The position numbers and the translations under genes are program-made. The notes under the pieces are model-generated. The model was not told where the DNA came from and searched no databases. It saw only the letters and a program-made list of their open reading frames with translations. From NCBI RefSeq assembly GCF_900129045.1, contig NZ_FQTX01000002.1:434001-498000 (forward strand): a stretch of 64,000 bases of DNA. Reading direction: 5' to 3'. Below are positions 32,653 through 41,823 of the stretch, piece after piece; position 1 is the stretch's first letter, and every line of letters begins with the position of its first letter. This DNA comes from Bifidobacterium merycicum DSM 6492 (lineage in GTDB: Bacteria > Actinomycetota > Actinomycetes > Actinomycetales > Bifidobacteriaceae).

Positions 32653-32838
32653 TGTGGAGAGAATATCAGCTCGGAACAGTTGCCATACTGACCAGCATCA
32701 TCTTCGCCTTAGTCTGTGCTGGATTTTTTAGAATTTCTCCGTCTACAGCTTCTTGCAAGGTGCAAAAACCGAGCCATATTGCTCATATGGCTAACGGTTA
32801 TAAGCCGAAAGCGCAGGTTGTTCGCTCTCCCGGCAATA

Positions 32839-33145
32839 TGAAGCAATGTGCACATTGCCGGTTCGGCAATCCTGAGGATGCCAAGTTCTGCCGTCGCGCC
32901 GCAGAACGGTCAGGAACCCGTTGAAGGTTTTGCCGTAGATGCCGCTGCAGATGCTCGGCCTGGGCCTGTTCTCCATGTGGCAGCCCGTCGTGGTGGCGCA
33001 GGGCAATTCCACCGCCAAGCGCGACCCCCACTGGGGCTGGATTCTTGCCATGATCGTGCAGATGCTGCTCACGTTGCTGGCTATCGTGCTGATCTTCGCG
33101 GTGATTCTTGGCGGGTTCGCCGCCTTGCTTGGTAGCATGCCGTGA
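32839..33145 (+). pseudogene. frameshifted zinc-ribbon membrane protein
   Basis: Starting at the ATG 32839 the frame reads KQCAHCRFGNPEDAKFCRR, a zinc-ribbon start that should continue with a fourth cysteine, but shifts. A second frame reads APQNGQEPVEGF and a third reads MLGLGLFSMWQPV followed by one membrane helix (WGWILAMIVQMLLTLLAIVLIFAVIL). Together they look like one short zinc-ribbon/membrane protein broken by two frameshifts. The 5' part of the frame from 32652 is likely unrelated. Confidence 0.6.
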
Positions 33146-33149
33146 GACT

Positions 33150-33192
33150 GCCGGCCACGTCGACTCGCTTTGGGCGAAACGACGTGGCCGGC
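33150..33192. terminator. hairpin after the zinc-ribbon remnant
   Basis: Perfect 13-bp stem (GCCGGCCACGTCG) with a 17-base loop; no U-run, so possibly a weak or rho-assisted terminator. Confidence 0.55.
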
Positions 33193-33246
33193 TGCGTATA
33201 ATCATCGTGTTATGCCGACGAAACCGCAACGATGGAGGTCTGGCAT

Positions 33247-33993
33247 ATGGCAGTCGTTAATGAGGCAAAACTCGGGTATCTTGACTTTCTGTCGCGTGAA
33301 GACAGGGTGCGTCATCACCGCTATGTCGAAGAGATGAAGCAATACGACATGATGCGTTCCGGCGACATCAACGCGATCAACGAAAGCACCAGACTGTGGG
33401 ATTCTGGACTGTATGGCCACCTGTCGGATGATCCGCTGCTCAATGTGAAATACCGGTTCGTCACCACGATCACGCTGGCCACACGCTTCGCCATCGAAGG
33501 CGGCATGGACGAGGAGGATGCCTACAACGCCTCCGACCTGTACATCCAGGATTTGGAACAATGCAAGACGCCCGACGATGTGCGCCGATTGCACACCGAC
33601 ATGATGACCTTCTTCACCTGGGCCATGGCCGACATGCAGAAGCTGGAGACGCATTCCAAGGCCGTCAACGAATGCATGGATTACATCCATTACCATCTGC
33701 ATGAGAAGATCACCGTGCCCATCCTCGCCGAGCATGTGCACTTGAACCCTACGTACCTTTCCGAACTGTTCGCCCGCGAAACCGGCACGACCATCTCGCA
33801 ATACGTTACCGACAAGCGCATGGAGGCCGCGGAGAACATGCTCAAGTACTCGGAATACGGGTTCGCTGAGATCGCGCGTATTCTGGCCTATCGTTCCCAA
33901 AGCCATTTCACCAAGGTGTTCAAGAAGCACAGCGGCATGACACCGGGGGAGTACCGCAGGAAATACGCGCAGGCCGGCATCTGGCCGGAATAG
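33247..33993 (+). CDS. AraC-family transcriptional regulator
   Basis: The ATG at 33247 has GGAGG eight bases upstream. The 248-aa product has a C-terminal AraC/XylS double helix-turn-helix (VNECMDYIHYHLHEKITV to HSGMTPGEYRRKYAQ). The first part, PILAEHVHLNPTYLSELFARETG, is the first helix-turn-helix; FAEIARILAYRSQSHFTKVFKK is the second. The N-terminal 140 residues are helical and acidic, unlike the common AraC cupin, and may be a YSIRK- or response-type sensor domain. The target is unknown. Confidence 0.9.
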   Translation: MAVVNEAKLGYLDFLSREDRVRHHRYVEEMKQYDMMRSGDINAINESTRLWDSGLYGHLSDDPLLNVKYRFVTTITLATRFAIEGGMDEEDAYNASDLYIQDLEQCKTPDDVRRLHTDMMTFFTWAMADMQKLETHSKAVNECMDYIHYHLHEKITVPILAEHVHLNPTYLSELFARETGTTISQYVTDKRMEAAENMLKYSEYGFAEIARILAYRSQSHFTKVFKKHSGMTPGEYRRKYAQAGIWPE

Positions 33994-34155
33994 GTAGGAA
34001 TAGGCCGATTGGCGGGTGGCGTGGGTGAACGTGGCGTGTCGTGCCTGCGAATTCTTCGCTTCGGGCGCAACAATGCCGTCGTCTGCGTGCATCATCGGCT
34101 ACGGTAGAAGGTATTCAACGACGAACACGAAGTATGAGGTAAGGAACGATCGAAT

Positions 34156-34968
34156 ATGGGAATGCCACTAGATCTGTATGTGATCCGCCATGGCGAGTCC
34201 GAGGCGAATGTGATTATCAGCGCCGGCGAGCAGGGCGATAACTCGCTGTATACGCAAGACAACGTGACGGTGCCGGACCGGTCGTGGAGGCTTACGGCCA
34301 CGGGACGCAAGCAGGCCGACTGCATCGGCCGTTGGCTGGTAGCGCAGCAGCAGCTGTTCGACCGTTATCTCGTCTCGCCTTACGTGCGTACGCGCGAGAC
34401 GGCTGCCACCATGGCTTTGCCGAAGGCGAAGTGGGAGGAGACGCGCGTGCTGCGCGAACGTTCGTGGGGTGAGATCAGCACCATCACCAAAGAGGAGTTC
34501 CGCACCAGCTACAAGCGCAACTGGCTGTTCAAGAACACCGACCCGTTGTACTGGTGCCCGCCGGCCGGTGAGTCCATCGCCGATGTGGCGGAGAACCGCG
34601 TGCATAACCTGCTCACTTCGCTGAACCGTAAGTCCGATGCGGAGTCGGTGGTCATGGTCAGTCATGGCGATCTGATGCTTGCGCTGATGCTCACGTTGGA
34701 GGATCTGTCCGACGAGGAGTTCATGCATCGCGCCGATTCGCCCGACTGGCGGATCACCAACTGCACGTGCCTGCACTATTCGCGCAGGGATCCGCAGACC
34801 GGCCGTACATGCAAGCGTTTCCGCTGGGAGCAGACGGCTCGCCCGGTGTTCAACGAGCAGGCTGGCAAGTGGGAGATGCAGGTGGAGCCGTGGCGTGAAT
34901 TCAAGCGTCCGTTGCTTTCCAACGGCGACCTGGTGGATGTGGTGCACGCCGTCGACCCGCACCTGTGA
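34156..34968 (+). CDS. histidine phosphatase (phosphoglycerate mutase-like) family protein
   Basis: AAGGAA lies nine bases before the ATG. The 270-aa product starts DLYVIRHGESEANV with the catalytic RHG histidine, has SPYVRTRETAATM, the Glu-bearing RERSWGEIS and the second histidine in VVMVSHGDLMLALML. It removes phosphate from small metabolites or proteins; the substrate is not evident. The C-terminal 70 residues (after SPDWRITNC) are an extension seen in related actinobacterial proteins. Confidence 0.9.
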   Translation: MGMPLDLYVIRHGESEANVIISAGEQGDNSLYTQDNVTVPDRSWRLTATGRKQADCIGRWLVAQQQLFDRYLVSPYVRTRETAATMALPKAKWEETRVLRERSWGEISTITKEEFRTSYKRNWLFKNTDPLYWCPPAGESIADVAENRVHNLLTSLNRKSDAESVVMVSHGDLMLALMLTLEDLSDEEFMHRADSPDWRITNCTCLHYSRRDPQTGRTCKRFRWEQTARPVFNEQAGKWEMQVEPWREFKRPLLSNGDLVDVVHAVDPHL

Positions 34969-35100
34969 TATCGCGGTACGACTCGCGGGATTAGGGGGTT
35001 GCACACCCGGAAAATAATGCTCTGACAATGCCTTGATTACAATGGACGCTCAGTGCGCGGACGGCAAGAGCCGCGCCCTGATCCCCGATTGAGAGAAAAG

Positions 35101-36390
35101 ATGAGTAATATTTTCCAATGGAACCTGCATGGCGACGGCAAGACGCTGCTGCCGGGCGAGGTCGTAGAACCCGATGAGCGCCTGACTTGGCCGCGTACCG
35201 CCGAAATCGGTGCACAGCATGTGATCGCCATGTTCGGTGCCACCTTCCTGGTGCCGATCCTGACAGGCTTCGACCCGTCCACCACGCTGTTCTTCACCGC
35301 CATGTCCACGGCGCTGTTCCTGTTGATCAACAGGAATGTGCTGCCGAGCTACCTGGGTTCGTCGTTCGGCTTCATCGCCCCGATCACTGCGGTCACCACC
35401 GCGCATAAGGGCATCGCCGTCGCGTCCTTCGGCATCATGGTCACCGGCCTGCTGCTGGCTCTGATCGGCATTGTCGTGCACTATGCGGGTGCCAAGTGGA
35501 TTGACATCATCATGCCACCGGTCGTCAACGGCGCCATTGTGGCCATCATCGGCTTCAACCTCGCTCCAAGCGTGTGGAACAACTTCAAGGTCGCGCCCGA
35601 CACCGCCATCGTCACCTTGGTGGCCGTGCTGCTGGTGGCTGTGCTGTTCAAGGGTCTGATGGGGCGTTTGAACATTCTTCTTGGTGTGATCATCGGCTAT
35701 GCCTACGCATGCTGCCGCGGCCAGGTCGATTTCTCCGCCATCGGCAAGGCCGCGTGGATCGGTCTGCCTCACTTCCACACCCCGCAGGTCGACTTCTCCA
35801 TCCTGCCGATGTTCGTTCCCGTCGTGCTCGTGCTCGTCGCCGAGAACGTCGGCCATGTCAAGTCCGTCTCCCAGATGACCGGCCGTGATTATGACGACCA
35901 GATCGGCACCGCTCTGTTCGCCGACGGCCTCGGCACCACCATCGCCGGCTTCGGCGGCGGCTCCGGCACCACCACGTACGGCGAGAACATCGGCGTGATG
36001 GCGGCCACCAAGGTGTACTCCACCGCGGCCTACTGGTGCGCCGCGGGCTTCGCCCTGATCCTGTCGCTGTGCCCGAAGTTCGGCGCAATCATCAACACCA
36101 TCCCCGCCGGCGTGCTCGGCGGCGTGACCACTTTGCTTTACGGCATGATCGGCATGATCGGCATCCGCATCTGGGTCGAGAACAAGGTCAACTTCGACAA
36201 GCCGGTCAACATCATGGTGGCCGCCATCACCATGATCATCGCCATCGGCCAGTTCGCGTTCACCGTCAACGGCATTTCGTTCAACGGCATCGCCATCGGC
36301 ACGATCGTGGTGCTCGTCGCCTACCACGGCCTCAAGGCCATCGGCAAGGCGACCGGCACCATCGCCAAGGACGATCCGGACGTGCTGTAG
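35101..36390 (+). CDS. uraA: uracil/xanthine permease (NCS2 family)
   Basis: GAGAGAAAAG lies just before the ATG at 35101. The 429-aa product has about 12-14 membrane segments with the NCS2 hallmarks: FGATFLVPILTGFDPSTTLF early, VVLVLVAENVGHVKSVS with the substrate-binding Glu, and GSGTTTYGENIGVMAATKVYST. The set resembles UraA-type uracil:proton symporters. The 130-base leader has a small GCGCGG/CCGCGC hairpin, but no riboswitch could be recognised. A terminator follows. Confidence 0.92.
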   Translation: MSNIFQWNLHGDGKTLLPGEVVEPDERLTWPRTAEIGAQHVIAMFGATFLVPILTGFDPSTTLFFTAMSTALFLLINRNVLPSYLGSSFGFIAPITAVTTAHKGIAVASFGIMVTGLLLALIGIVVHYAGAKWIDIIMPPVVNGAIVAIIGFNLAPSVWNNFKVAPDTAIVTLVAVLLVAVLFKGLMGRLNILLGVIIGYAYACCRGQVDFSAIGKAAWIGLPHFHTPQVDFSILPMFVPVVLVLVAENVGHVKSVSQMTGRDYDDQIGTALFADGLGTTIAGFGGGSGTTTYGENIGVMAATKVYSTAAYWCAAGFALILSLCPKFGAIINTIPAGVLGGVTTLLYGMIGMIGIRIWVENKVNFDKPVNIMVAAITMIIAIGQFAFTVNGISFNGIAIGTIVVLVAYHGLKAIGKATGTIAKDDPDVL

Positions 36391-36435
36391 TATCGGCAAT
36401 GCTTGGCGTGCAGCCATAGCGTGACTGCACAATAG

Positions 36436-36482
36436 ATAGGCGTTCTTTCCTCGAATCATGGAAAGAACGCCTATATGTTATT
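36436..36482 (+). terminator. terminator after uraA
   Basis: Perfect 15-bp stem (ATAGGCGTTCTTTCC) with a 9-base loop, followed by ATGTTATT. Confidence 0.75.
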
Positions 36483-36588
36483 AGGCGCGTCATCCTTTTG
36501 ATAGGGTTTTCGGATTCCGCAAGCTGACCATATCCGCATTGCGATATCATGATTCAGTTTTGGTGCCTTGATGATGGGGGGGGGAGCT

Positions 36589-36969
36589 GTGAATCGCGGC
36601 GAATTGGAGTCGTTCATTGTGGAGAACTTCGGTGTGGACGCCGATTACCCGTGGGCCAGGTATCCGACTCATGCGGTGTTCCGTCATGGCGATAACCGGA
36701 AATGGTTCGCTCTCATCATGGATGTTCCAAGGAACAGGCTGGGATTGCAAGGCGCAGAGCCGCTGGCCGTGCTCAATGTCAAATGCGATCCGTTTCTGAT
36801 TGGCTCGCTGCGTGAGGAGCCTGGTTGCTTCCCCGCATATCACATGAGCAAGGACACCTGGATCACCGTTGCGCTGGACGGCAGTGTGGCGGATGGCATG
36901 ATCGCGATGCTGCTTGACATGAGCTACCAGTTGACGGCGTCGAAGACGCGCGGCTCCCGCACAAAGTAG
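36589..36969 (+). CDS. MmcQ/YjbR-family protein
   Basis: A GTG at 36589 is preferred because GGGGGGAG lies five bases upstream; an ATG at 36574 would place a G9 run inside the gene. The 126-aa product has the YjbR pattern: ENFGVDADYPWARYPTHAVF, KWFALIMDVPRNRLGL, LNVKCDPFLIGSLREEPGCFPAYHMSKDTWITV and a final helix ending LLDMSYQLTAS. The family has a double-wing fold and is often annotated DNA-binding, but its function is not established. Confidence 0.85.
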   Translation: MNRGELESFIVENFGVDADYPWARYPTHAVFRHGDNRKWFALIMDVPRNRLGLQGAEPLAVLNVKCDPFLIGSLREEPGCFPAYHMSKDTWITVALDGSVADGMIAMLLDMSYQLTASKTRGSRTK

Positions 36970-36981
36970 CGGGAGCCGCGC
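36948..36981. terminator. hairpin overlapping the yjbR-like stop codon
   Basis: Perfect 13-bp stem (GCGCGGCTCCCGC) with an 8-base loop between convergent genes; no U-run. Confidence 0.6.
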
Positions 36982-37026
36982 AGACTGGTTCACTGTGCCT
37001 TGCCGGTTCAAGAACGCACTGCCGCG

Positions 37027-37737
37027 TTACCGGTAGTTGCGTTCGATGAGGATGTCGGAGACGGTGAGATTCGCCTCATTGACGAGGTTGAACAGAATCA
37101 CTTCGGCAAGCTCGGCCGGGTTCATGAAGGAATGCTGCTTGTCGAGCGACACGTAATCGTGGCTGTCGCGGTAGAAGTCGGTGTCGATGCCACCGGGGTA
37201 GACGCCCACCACCTTCACGCTCGTGCCCTTGTAGGCCGCCTTGAGACTCTGCGTGTAGCCCTTTTCGCCCCACTTGGTCGCGCAGTACACGGATTCGTTG
37301 GCGTTGCCGCGCGTGGCGGCGGTGCTCATCACATTGGCGATTTTGAGATTCCGCTCATCGCAGACCTTCAACGTGGCCACGCTCCACAGGATCATGCCCT
37401 TGAGCCCCTTCAGGCACTTGTCCACGTCGGCCGCCACGTAGCCGGTCGGCACTTTGAACGAAGGCTGGCCGGCATTGTTGATGAGTAGGTCGATATGGCC
37501 GAGGGCCGCGATCTGGGCGATGGACTCGTTCACGAAACGCTCGTCGGAAACATCGCCGACGAACGCATGGTAGCTGTCCGCGCCGAAGCGTTCGGCGAGC
37601 TCGTTCTGACGTTCGGCGTTGAAGTCGATGCCGGCCACGAGCCAGCCGCGTTCGATAAGCTGGCGCGCCAGCTCATAGCCCAACCCCAGGGCGCTTCCGG
37701 TGATGATGGCGATGCGCTTGCCAGTGGCTGTTGTCAT
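37027..37737 (-). CDS. short-chain dehydrogenase/reductase
   Basis: The 236-aa product has a Rossmann nucleotide-binding start IAIITGSALGLGYELA, LLINNAGQPSF, the catalytic Ser in VMSTAATRG and the YCATKWGEK Tyr-x-x-x-Lys motif. It is a classical SDR oxidoreductase using NAD(P)H; the substrate is unknown. AAAGGAG precedes the start. The promoter region has a TATAAT at 37798-37803 on the minus strand and a palindrome at 37761-37778. Confidence 0.9.
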   Translation of the reverse strand: MTTATGKRIAIITGSALGLGYELARQLIERGWLVAGIDFNAERQNELAERFGADSYHAFVGDVSDERFVNESIAQIAALGHIDLLINNAGQPSFKVPTGYVAADVDKCLKGLKGMILWSVATLKVCDERNLKIANVMSTAATRGNANESVYCATKWGEKGYTQSLKAAYKGTSVKVVGVYPGGIDTDFYRDSHDYVSLDKQHSFMNPAELAEVILFNLVNEANLTVSDILIERNYR

Positions 37738-37760
37738 AGCAGGCTCCTTTGCTCTTTAGA

Positions 37761-37778
37761 ATGCGACGCATATCGCAT
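37761..37778 (-). promoter_or_regulatory. palindromic operator candidate in the SDR leader
   Basis: ATGCGA and TCGCAT arms separated by six bases, between a minus-strand TATAAT and the ribosome site. Typical dimensions for a TetR- or MarR-type operator; no regulator gene is adjacent. Confidence 0.45.
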
Positions 37779-37808
37779 AAAACGATTGACGTGCATATAT
37801 TATAGCCA

Positions 37809-38597
37809 TCACGCCGGAACCGGCTGGTACTGGTCGAGTACGGTGAAGCACTTCCGATACGCCAGCACCATGATGACGCTATCGGCCAGCAGGGTGAGCG
37901 CCGCAATCGCAGCCAGCATCATGAACTGGTATTTCGCAGCATTGATCGGATCGCCGCCAGCAATGATCTGGCCGGCCATCATGCCCGGCACCGTGACGAT
38001 GCCCGCCGAAGCCAGCGACGCAGTGGTCGGCATCAGACCCAGACGAATCGACGAAACGACGCTCGGCCGAGCCGCCTCCCACGCCGTCGCACCCAAAGCC
38101 AGCAGCGTATCGACCTCATCGCGGCGCTCGCGCATGCTTTCGAAGAAACGGCTCAGCCCAACGGCCAAAGCGGAGACAGTGTTGCCCAACAGCATGCCGG
38201 TCAGCGGCACCACCAGCTGCGGTGCATACCAGGGGTGCGGTCGAATCACCAGTTCGGTGACCAGAGACATCATGATGAGCATGGTGAGCACCAGGCTCAG
38301 CAATACCGGGCCGGCCAACCCTTTCGGCACGCCTTTGGCGCGTGAAAGCGTGATCTGCACCGCCGCGATCAGCATGAATGCGATGAGCAGCAGTACGAAC
38401 CACGGGTTGCCTGAACGGATGACGAAGGCCATGATGAAGCCCATCGCGCACAATTGCAGCAGCGCACGGCAGGCCGACCACAGCAGCGTGCGTCCGATGC
38501 CCATGCGCATCAGGCTGGAAATGCCGGCCGCCACGGCCACCATGGCAAGTGCGACGAGCAGCCCCCAGATGTCGATGGAATAGTAGTTGCCGCTCAT
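37809..38597 (-). CDS. fetB: FetB-type ABC transporter permease (UPF0014)
   Basis: The 262-aa product has about seven membrane segments and the family signatures RTLLWSACRALLQL near the start, PLTGMLLGNTVSALAVGLSRF, ERRDEVDTLLALGATAWEA and the long AGIVTVPGMMAGQIIAGGDP. It pairs with the ATPase FetA, whose 3' end it overlaps (ATGA). The E. coli FetAB system exports iron and guards against oxidative stress. With feoAB in the same window, both iron import and export functions are present. Confidence 0.9.
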   Translation of the reverse strand: MSGNYYSIDIWGLLVALAMVAVAAGISSLMRMGIGRTLLWSACRALLQLCAMGFIMAFVIRSGNPWFVLLLIAFMLIAAVQITLSRAKGVPKGLAGPVLLSLVLTMLIMMSLVTELVIRPHPWYAPQLVVPLTGMLLGNTVSALAVGLSRFFESMRERRDEVDTLLALGATAWEAARPSVVSSIRLGLMPTTASLASAGIVTVPGMMAGQIIAGGDPINAAKYQFMMLAAIAALTLLADSVIMVLAYRKCFTVLDQYQPVPA

Positions 38598-39388
38598 GCC
38601 CGTGCCTCCTGGCCGTCTTCCCGATTGTTGCTCTGGCTGATCTTCTGGCTGTTCGTGTATGTTTCGGTAAGCGCGCCGCCGTCCAGTGCGACAATCCGCG
38701 AGGCGCGCCCGTCCGGCGGGCGATGCCTGATGCGGACGATAGACATGCCGCGATCCGCATATTGCGCCATGATGGCGGCGACCTTCTCGGCATTCTCATC
38801 GTCAAGCCCGGCGTCCACCTCGTCGGCCAGCAGAACCTTCGGCTCGGTGAGTAGCGTGCGCGCAAGACTCACGCGTGCCGCCTGACCGCCCGACAGGTCA
38901 TGCGGGGCCCGATCCAAGTCGATGTCCTCACAGCCGATGCTGTCAAGCGTTGCGCGAATGCGTTCACTGGGGAGCAGCGCCTTCGCTTGGGCGGCAGGGG
39001 ACTGGCGGGAAAACAGTCGGCTCAGGCGCGAGGGGCGGCTGGTGCCCGTGGTGTTGCGGATACGCAAGGTCCACGGCAGGCGAATCGCCTCGTCCACGGT
39101 GGAACCGGTGAGCAGCGCCTTCTGCGGCAGGTACGCCACCTGGCTGCGCCACTGCTGCGGCGTGAACTCGCTTGCCGGGCGCCCTTCAAGCTCCATGGAA
39201 CCATGGGCGTGCGGGTTCAGCTGGGCGAACGCGGTGAGCAGACTGCTCTTGCCCGAGCCGGACGGGCCGACCAGATCGACGATCTCGCCGCGTTCGATGG
39301 CGAAGCACAGACCCTTGAATATTGTTCTGGACGAATCGGTCCCCGGGACTTCGCATGTCATGCCGGAGGCCGCAAACACATACTGCAT
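38594..39388 (-). CDS. fetA: FetA-type ABC transporter ATP-binding protein
   Basis: The start is the ATG at 39388 (MQYVFAASG); the frame is open further upstream without a ribosome site. The 264-aa product has Walker A GPSGSGKSS (41-49), Q-loop YLPQKALLTG, signature LSGGQAARVSL, Walker B VLLADEVDAGLD (Glu-Val-Asp in place of the usual Glu-Pro-Thr) and a His in RIRHRPPDG. An insertion rich in Arg and Ser (TGTSRPSRLSRLFSRQS) lies in the helical domain. It energises FetB. Confidence 0.88.
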   Translation of the reverse strand: MQYVFAASGMTCEVPGTDSSRTIFKGLCFAIERGEIVDLVGPSGSGKSSLLTAFAQLNPHAHGSMELEGRPASEFTPQQWRSQVAYLPQKALLTGSTVDEAIRLPWTLRIRNTTGTSRPSRLSRLFSRQSPAAQAKALLPSERIRATLDSIGCEDIDLDRAPHDLSGGQAARVSLARTLLTEPKVLLADEVDAGLDDENAEKVAAIMAQYADRGMSIVRIRHRPPDGRASRIVALDGGALTETYTNSQKISQSNNREDGQEARA

Positions 39389-39571
39389 GGGTTCCAGCTT
39401 ACTCGTTGGGGCGTGTGGGATGGGGCGGCGCTGTGACAATAAGGATGACTGAGGATTAGAGACTGATATTGAAATTAAAAATGGGAATCGGTGATTGTGT
39501 TGGTTGGATTGTCTCCTTTCGCTTGATGGTAGCATGGTGGCATTATTTCAGAGAAGACAAGGACGTCGAAA

Positions 39572-41656
39572 ATGGGTTATGCAGTCAGACCGATCACTGT
39601 GGAAGAACTCCAATCCATCGAATTTCCGGTAGTACATTTCAAGGAGGGGTACGCGGCGGATGAAGTGAATGCATTCCTGGGGGAATGCGTCGAGGCGTTA
39701 CGTGGCAGATCCGGATTATCCGCCGACGATGTGGAACATCATATATTCTCCACCACATACAAGAGCGGATATAACGCAGGTGACGTGGATCTGGTGCTTG
39801 ATCGGATAGCCCAAACGCTGAGAAGCCGTTCGAACGGAAAGCGCACCGGGGTTGCTGATTCGCTGGGGATTCCGGGTGCGCCTGCTCAGCCAGCAAGACG
39901 ACCTGCCGAGGGGAGTCTCTCGGATTCCGCTTCTGCTGGATTAGCGGCGGCTTCCAATGGTTTTCTCTCGAAAGCCTGGAGTGACGCTGAGAAATTCGCC
40001 AAGGACAATGATTTGGAGGGAAAGCTCAGATTAGGTAGGGCCAAGGCGCAGAAGGCGTTTGCCAAGGCCAAGGATGAAGCGGGCCGCATTGCCGCCGAAG
40101 ACAGTCTCGAGGGGAAAATCGCTGTGATGCGCGAGCAGTCGGACCGTGCATGGAGTGGAATCCAATCCAATAAGACGGTGAAGAAGCTGACTGATCACGT
40201 ACAGAGCGCGGCCCATACTGTAGGGAGTTCCGTCGGAGAAATGCGAACGGCATACGAGGATCGAAGAGCGCAGCGGGAACAGGAGGCCGAGGAACGGCGT
40301 CATCAACTTTACCCAGACGAGAATGAACCTCCGTATGGTGTCCCGTTGATCTCGCAGGCCGACTTGGATGCCGGCTACAACGAGCCGGGCTATGTGGGCT
40401 CTGATGCCACCGCCGATGCGAACCGGTATGGCGAACCCAGAACTGTGCCTGAAAACGGTGATTCGACCAGAACTATGGAAACAGCCGCCGGAGAGCAGGA
40501 TTCTACGGCTGTGCTGCCGGATGCTGGGAACGATTCCGCAGCGGAACCGATACCGACGATGCCGCTGCCCGATATGGCGGTGTCGAGCGAAACGGCTGAT
40601 GGGGGAGAAGCCGGCGACGAGTCGGATCAGCCCATCGCGGCGGATGCCGTTTCAAAGGGACAGAGGAATGGCATCCCCGATGCGGCAGTGCCGGCTGCAT
40701 TGCATCGGCCTTCCGAAGAGAAGAGGAAGAACGAAAGGCCAAGCCACGCCAAAACCGGTGCCAATGCCATGGCAGGCAATGTCAGGGCATTGTTTGCGGA
40801 TGAGAGAAACCGCCCCGTCCTCATAGGGTGCATCATCGCGCTCATACTGCTTATGGGTTTCGTCTACTGTGCGTTTCAGCCGTCGAAGGATTCCAAGGAG
40901 GATGAGACTCCGGCAAGTCCATCGTATTCAAGCGTGTCCGATTCGGAGGACGAAAGCACGTATGAGTCGTCCACGCCTTCGTTCGAGACGATTGATACGG
41001 ATTCCCTGAAGGGCGATTCCGTGAAAGATGTGGTGAAGGAACTCGAGGAGAAGGGCCTGACCTATGGGTTCCTGTTCGAGGGCGGCGACGGCACTGATCA
41101 GTCCTCGACGGTGAAGACGTCCTTGGAGAAGGGCGAGGAGTGGACCGTTGTTGAGGCCAGACAGTCCGCAACGGACGGCGAGGTCACATTGACCGTTCAG
41201 AAGAAGGAAACGCCTAAACCGAAAGAGAAGAAGCAGGAACCGCAACAGCCAGCCAATGACAATGGCGTCATCACGGTCGCCAACAACCAGGAATTCGCCT
41301 CCCTGCTTGCGGTGAAGGATCCGTTTGACCCGTCGGTCGCCGCATTCGCGGAGAAATACAAGGGGCGCACCATCGAGTTCGACGGCAATATCGCCGGCAC
41401 CGTTCCCAATGAAAAGCATCCCCGCTATCTTCTGGACTACATGCTGGTCTATGGCGGGGACTACAGCACGGAAAGCGTCAGCGGCCCAAGCTTCAGATTC
41501 GAGGGGGTCATGTGGAGCGATTTCCATGATGGATCGGTTGGATTGCCGCTCTATGTTCGCGAGGGACATAACGTCCATATCAAGGCGACAGTGGGCAGCT
41601 ACAACCCTGAAAGCGGCATTTTCAAACTGGATTTGGAGAAGATGACCGAGCGCTGA
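39572..41656 (+). CDS. DivIVA-domain membrane protein with C-terminal DUF4839
   Basis: The 694-aa product begins with a DivIVA-like motif (EFPVVHFKEGYAADEVNAFL) and a second related stretch (TTYKSGYNAGDVDLVLDRI). Then come a basic/coiled region (about 130-240), a long acidic low-complexity region, one membrane helix at about 416-437, a Ser-rich spacer, a PASTA-like module (about 475-545: DSVKDVVKELEEKGLTYGFLFEGG) and DUF4839 (about 560-694: NNQEFASLLAVKDPFDPSVAAF). The DivIVA part would sit in the cytoplasm at curved or septal membrane and the DUF4839 part outside. Such proteins may link cell-pole or septum position to the envelope. Function is not established. Confidence 0.8.
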   Translation: MGYAVRPITVEELQSIEFPVVHFKEGYAADEVNAFLGECVEALRGRSGLSADDVEHHIFSTTYKSGYNAGDVDLVLDRIAQTLRSRSNGKRTGVADSLGIPGAPAQPARRPAEGSLSDSASAGLAAASNGFLSKAWSDAEKFAKDNDLEGKLRLGRAKAQKAFAKAKDEAGRIAAEDSLEGKIAVMREQSDRAWSGIQSNKTVKKLTDHVQSAAHTVGSSVGEMRTAYEDRRAQREQEAEERRHQLYPDENEPPYGVPLISQADLDAGYNEPGYVGSDATADANRYGEPRTVPENGDSTRTMETAAGEQDSTAVLPDAGNDSAAEPIPTMPLPDMAVSSETADGGEAGDESDQPIAADAVSKGQRNGIPDAAVPAALHRPSEEKRKNERPSHAKTGANAMAGNVRALFADERNRPVLIGCIIALILLMGFVYCAFQPSKDSKEDETPASPSYSSVSDSEDESTYESSTPSFETIDTDSLKGDSVKDVVKELEEKGLTYGFLFEGGDGTDQSSTVKTSLEKGEEWTVVEARQSATDGEVTLTVQKKETPKPKEKKQEPQQPANDNGVITVANNQEFASLLAVKDPFDPSVAAFAEKYKGRTIEFDGNIAGTVPNEKHPRYLLDYMLVYGGDYSTESVSGPSFRFEGVMWSDFHDGSVGLPLYVREGHNVHIKATVGSYNPESGIFKLDLEKMTER

Positions 41657-41732
41657 CTCTCCATTCAAAGAATGCGTCCTGTAGGTTCACTAGAAAAATG
41701 ACGAGAGGGCTGCGGAACTGCCCAGGCCCACC

Positions 41733-41776
41733 GTCCCTGTCGATTGTGGCTACGTCGGGGCACAATCGACAGGGAC
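41733..41776. repeat. 16-bp inverted repeat between convergent genes
   Basis: GTCCCTGTCGATTGTG and its complement around a 12-base loop; no U-run, possibly a bidirectional terminator. Confidence 0.55.
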
Positions 41777-41823
41777 GCCTGTGTGCGATGATGATGTTGG
41801 GCTGGCCTGTTTGTAGATTCGAT

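Noticed and set aside
34969-35100. Purine or other riboswitch in the uraA leader
   Set aside because: Only a short GCGCGG/CCGCGC pairing is visible; no conserved aptamer core could be identified.
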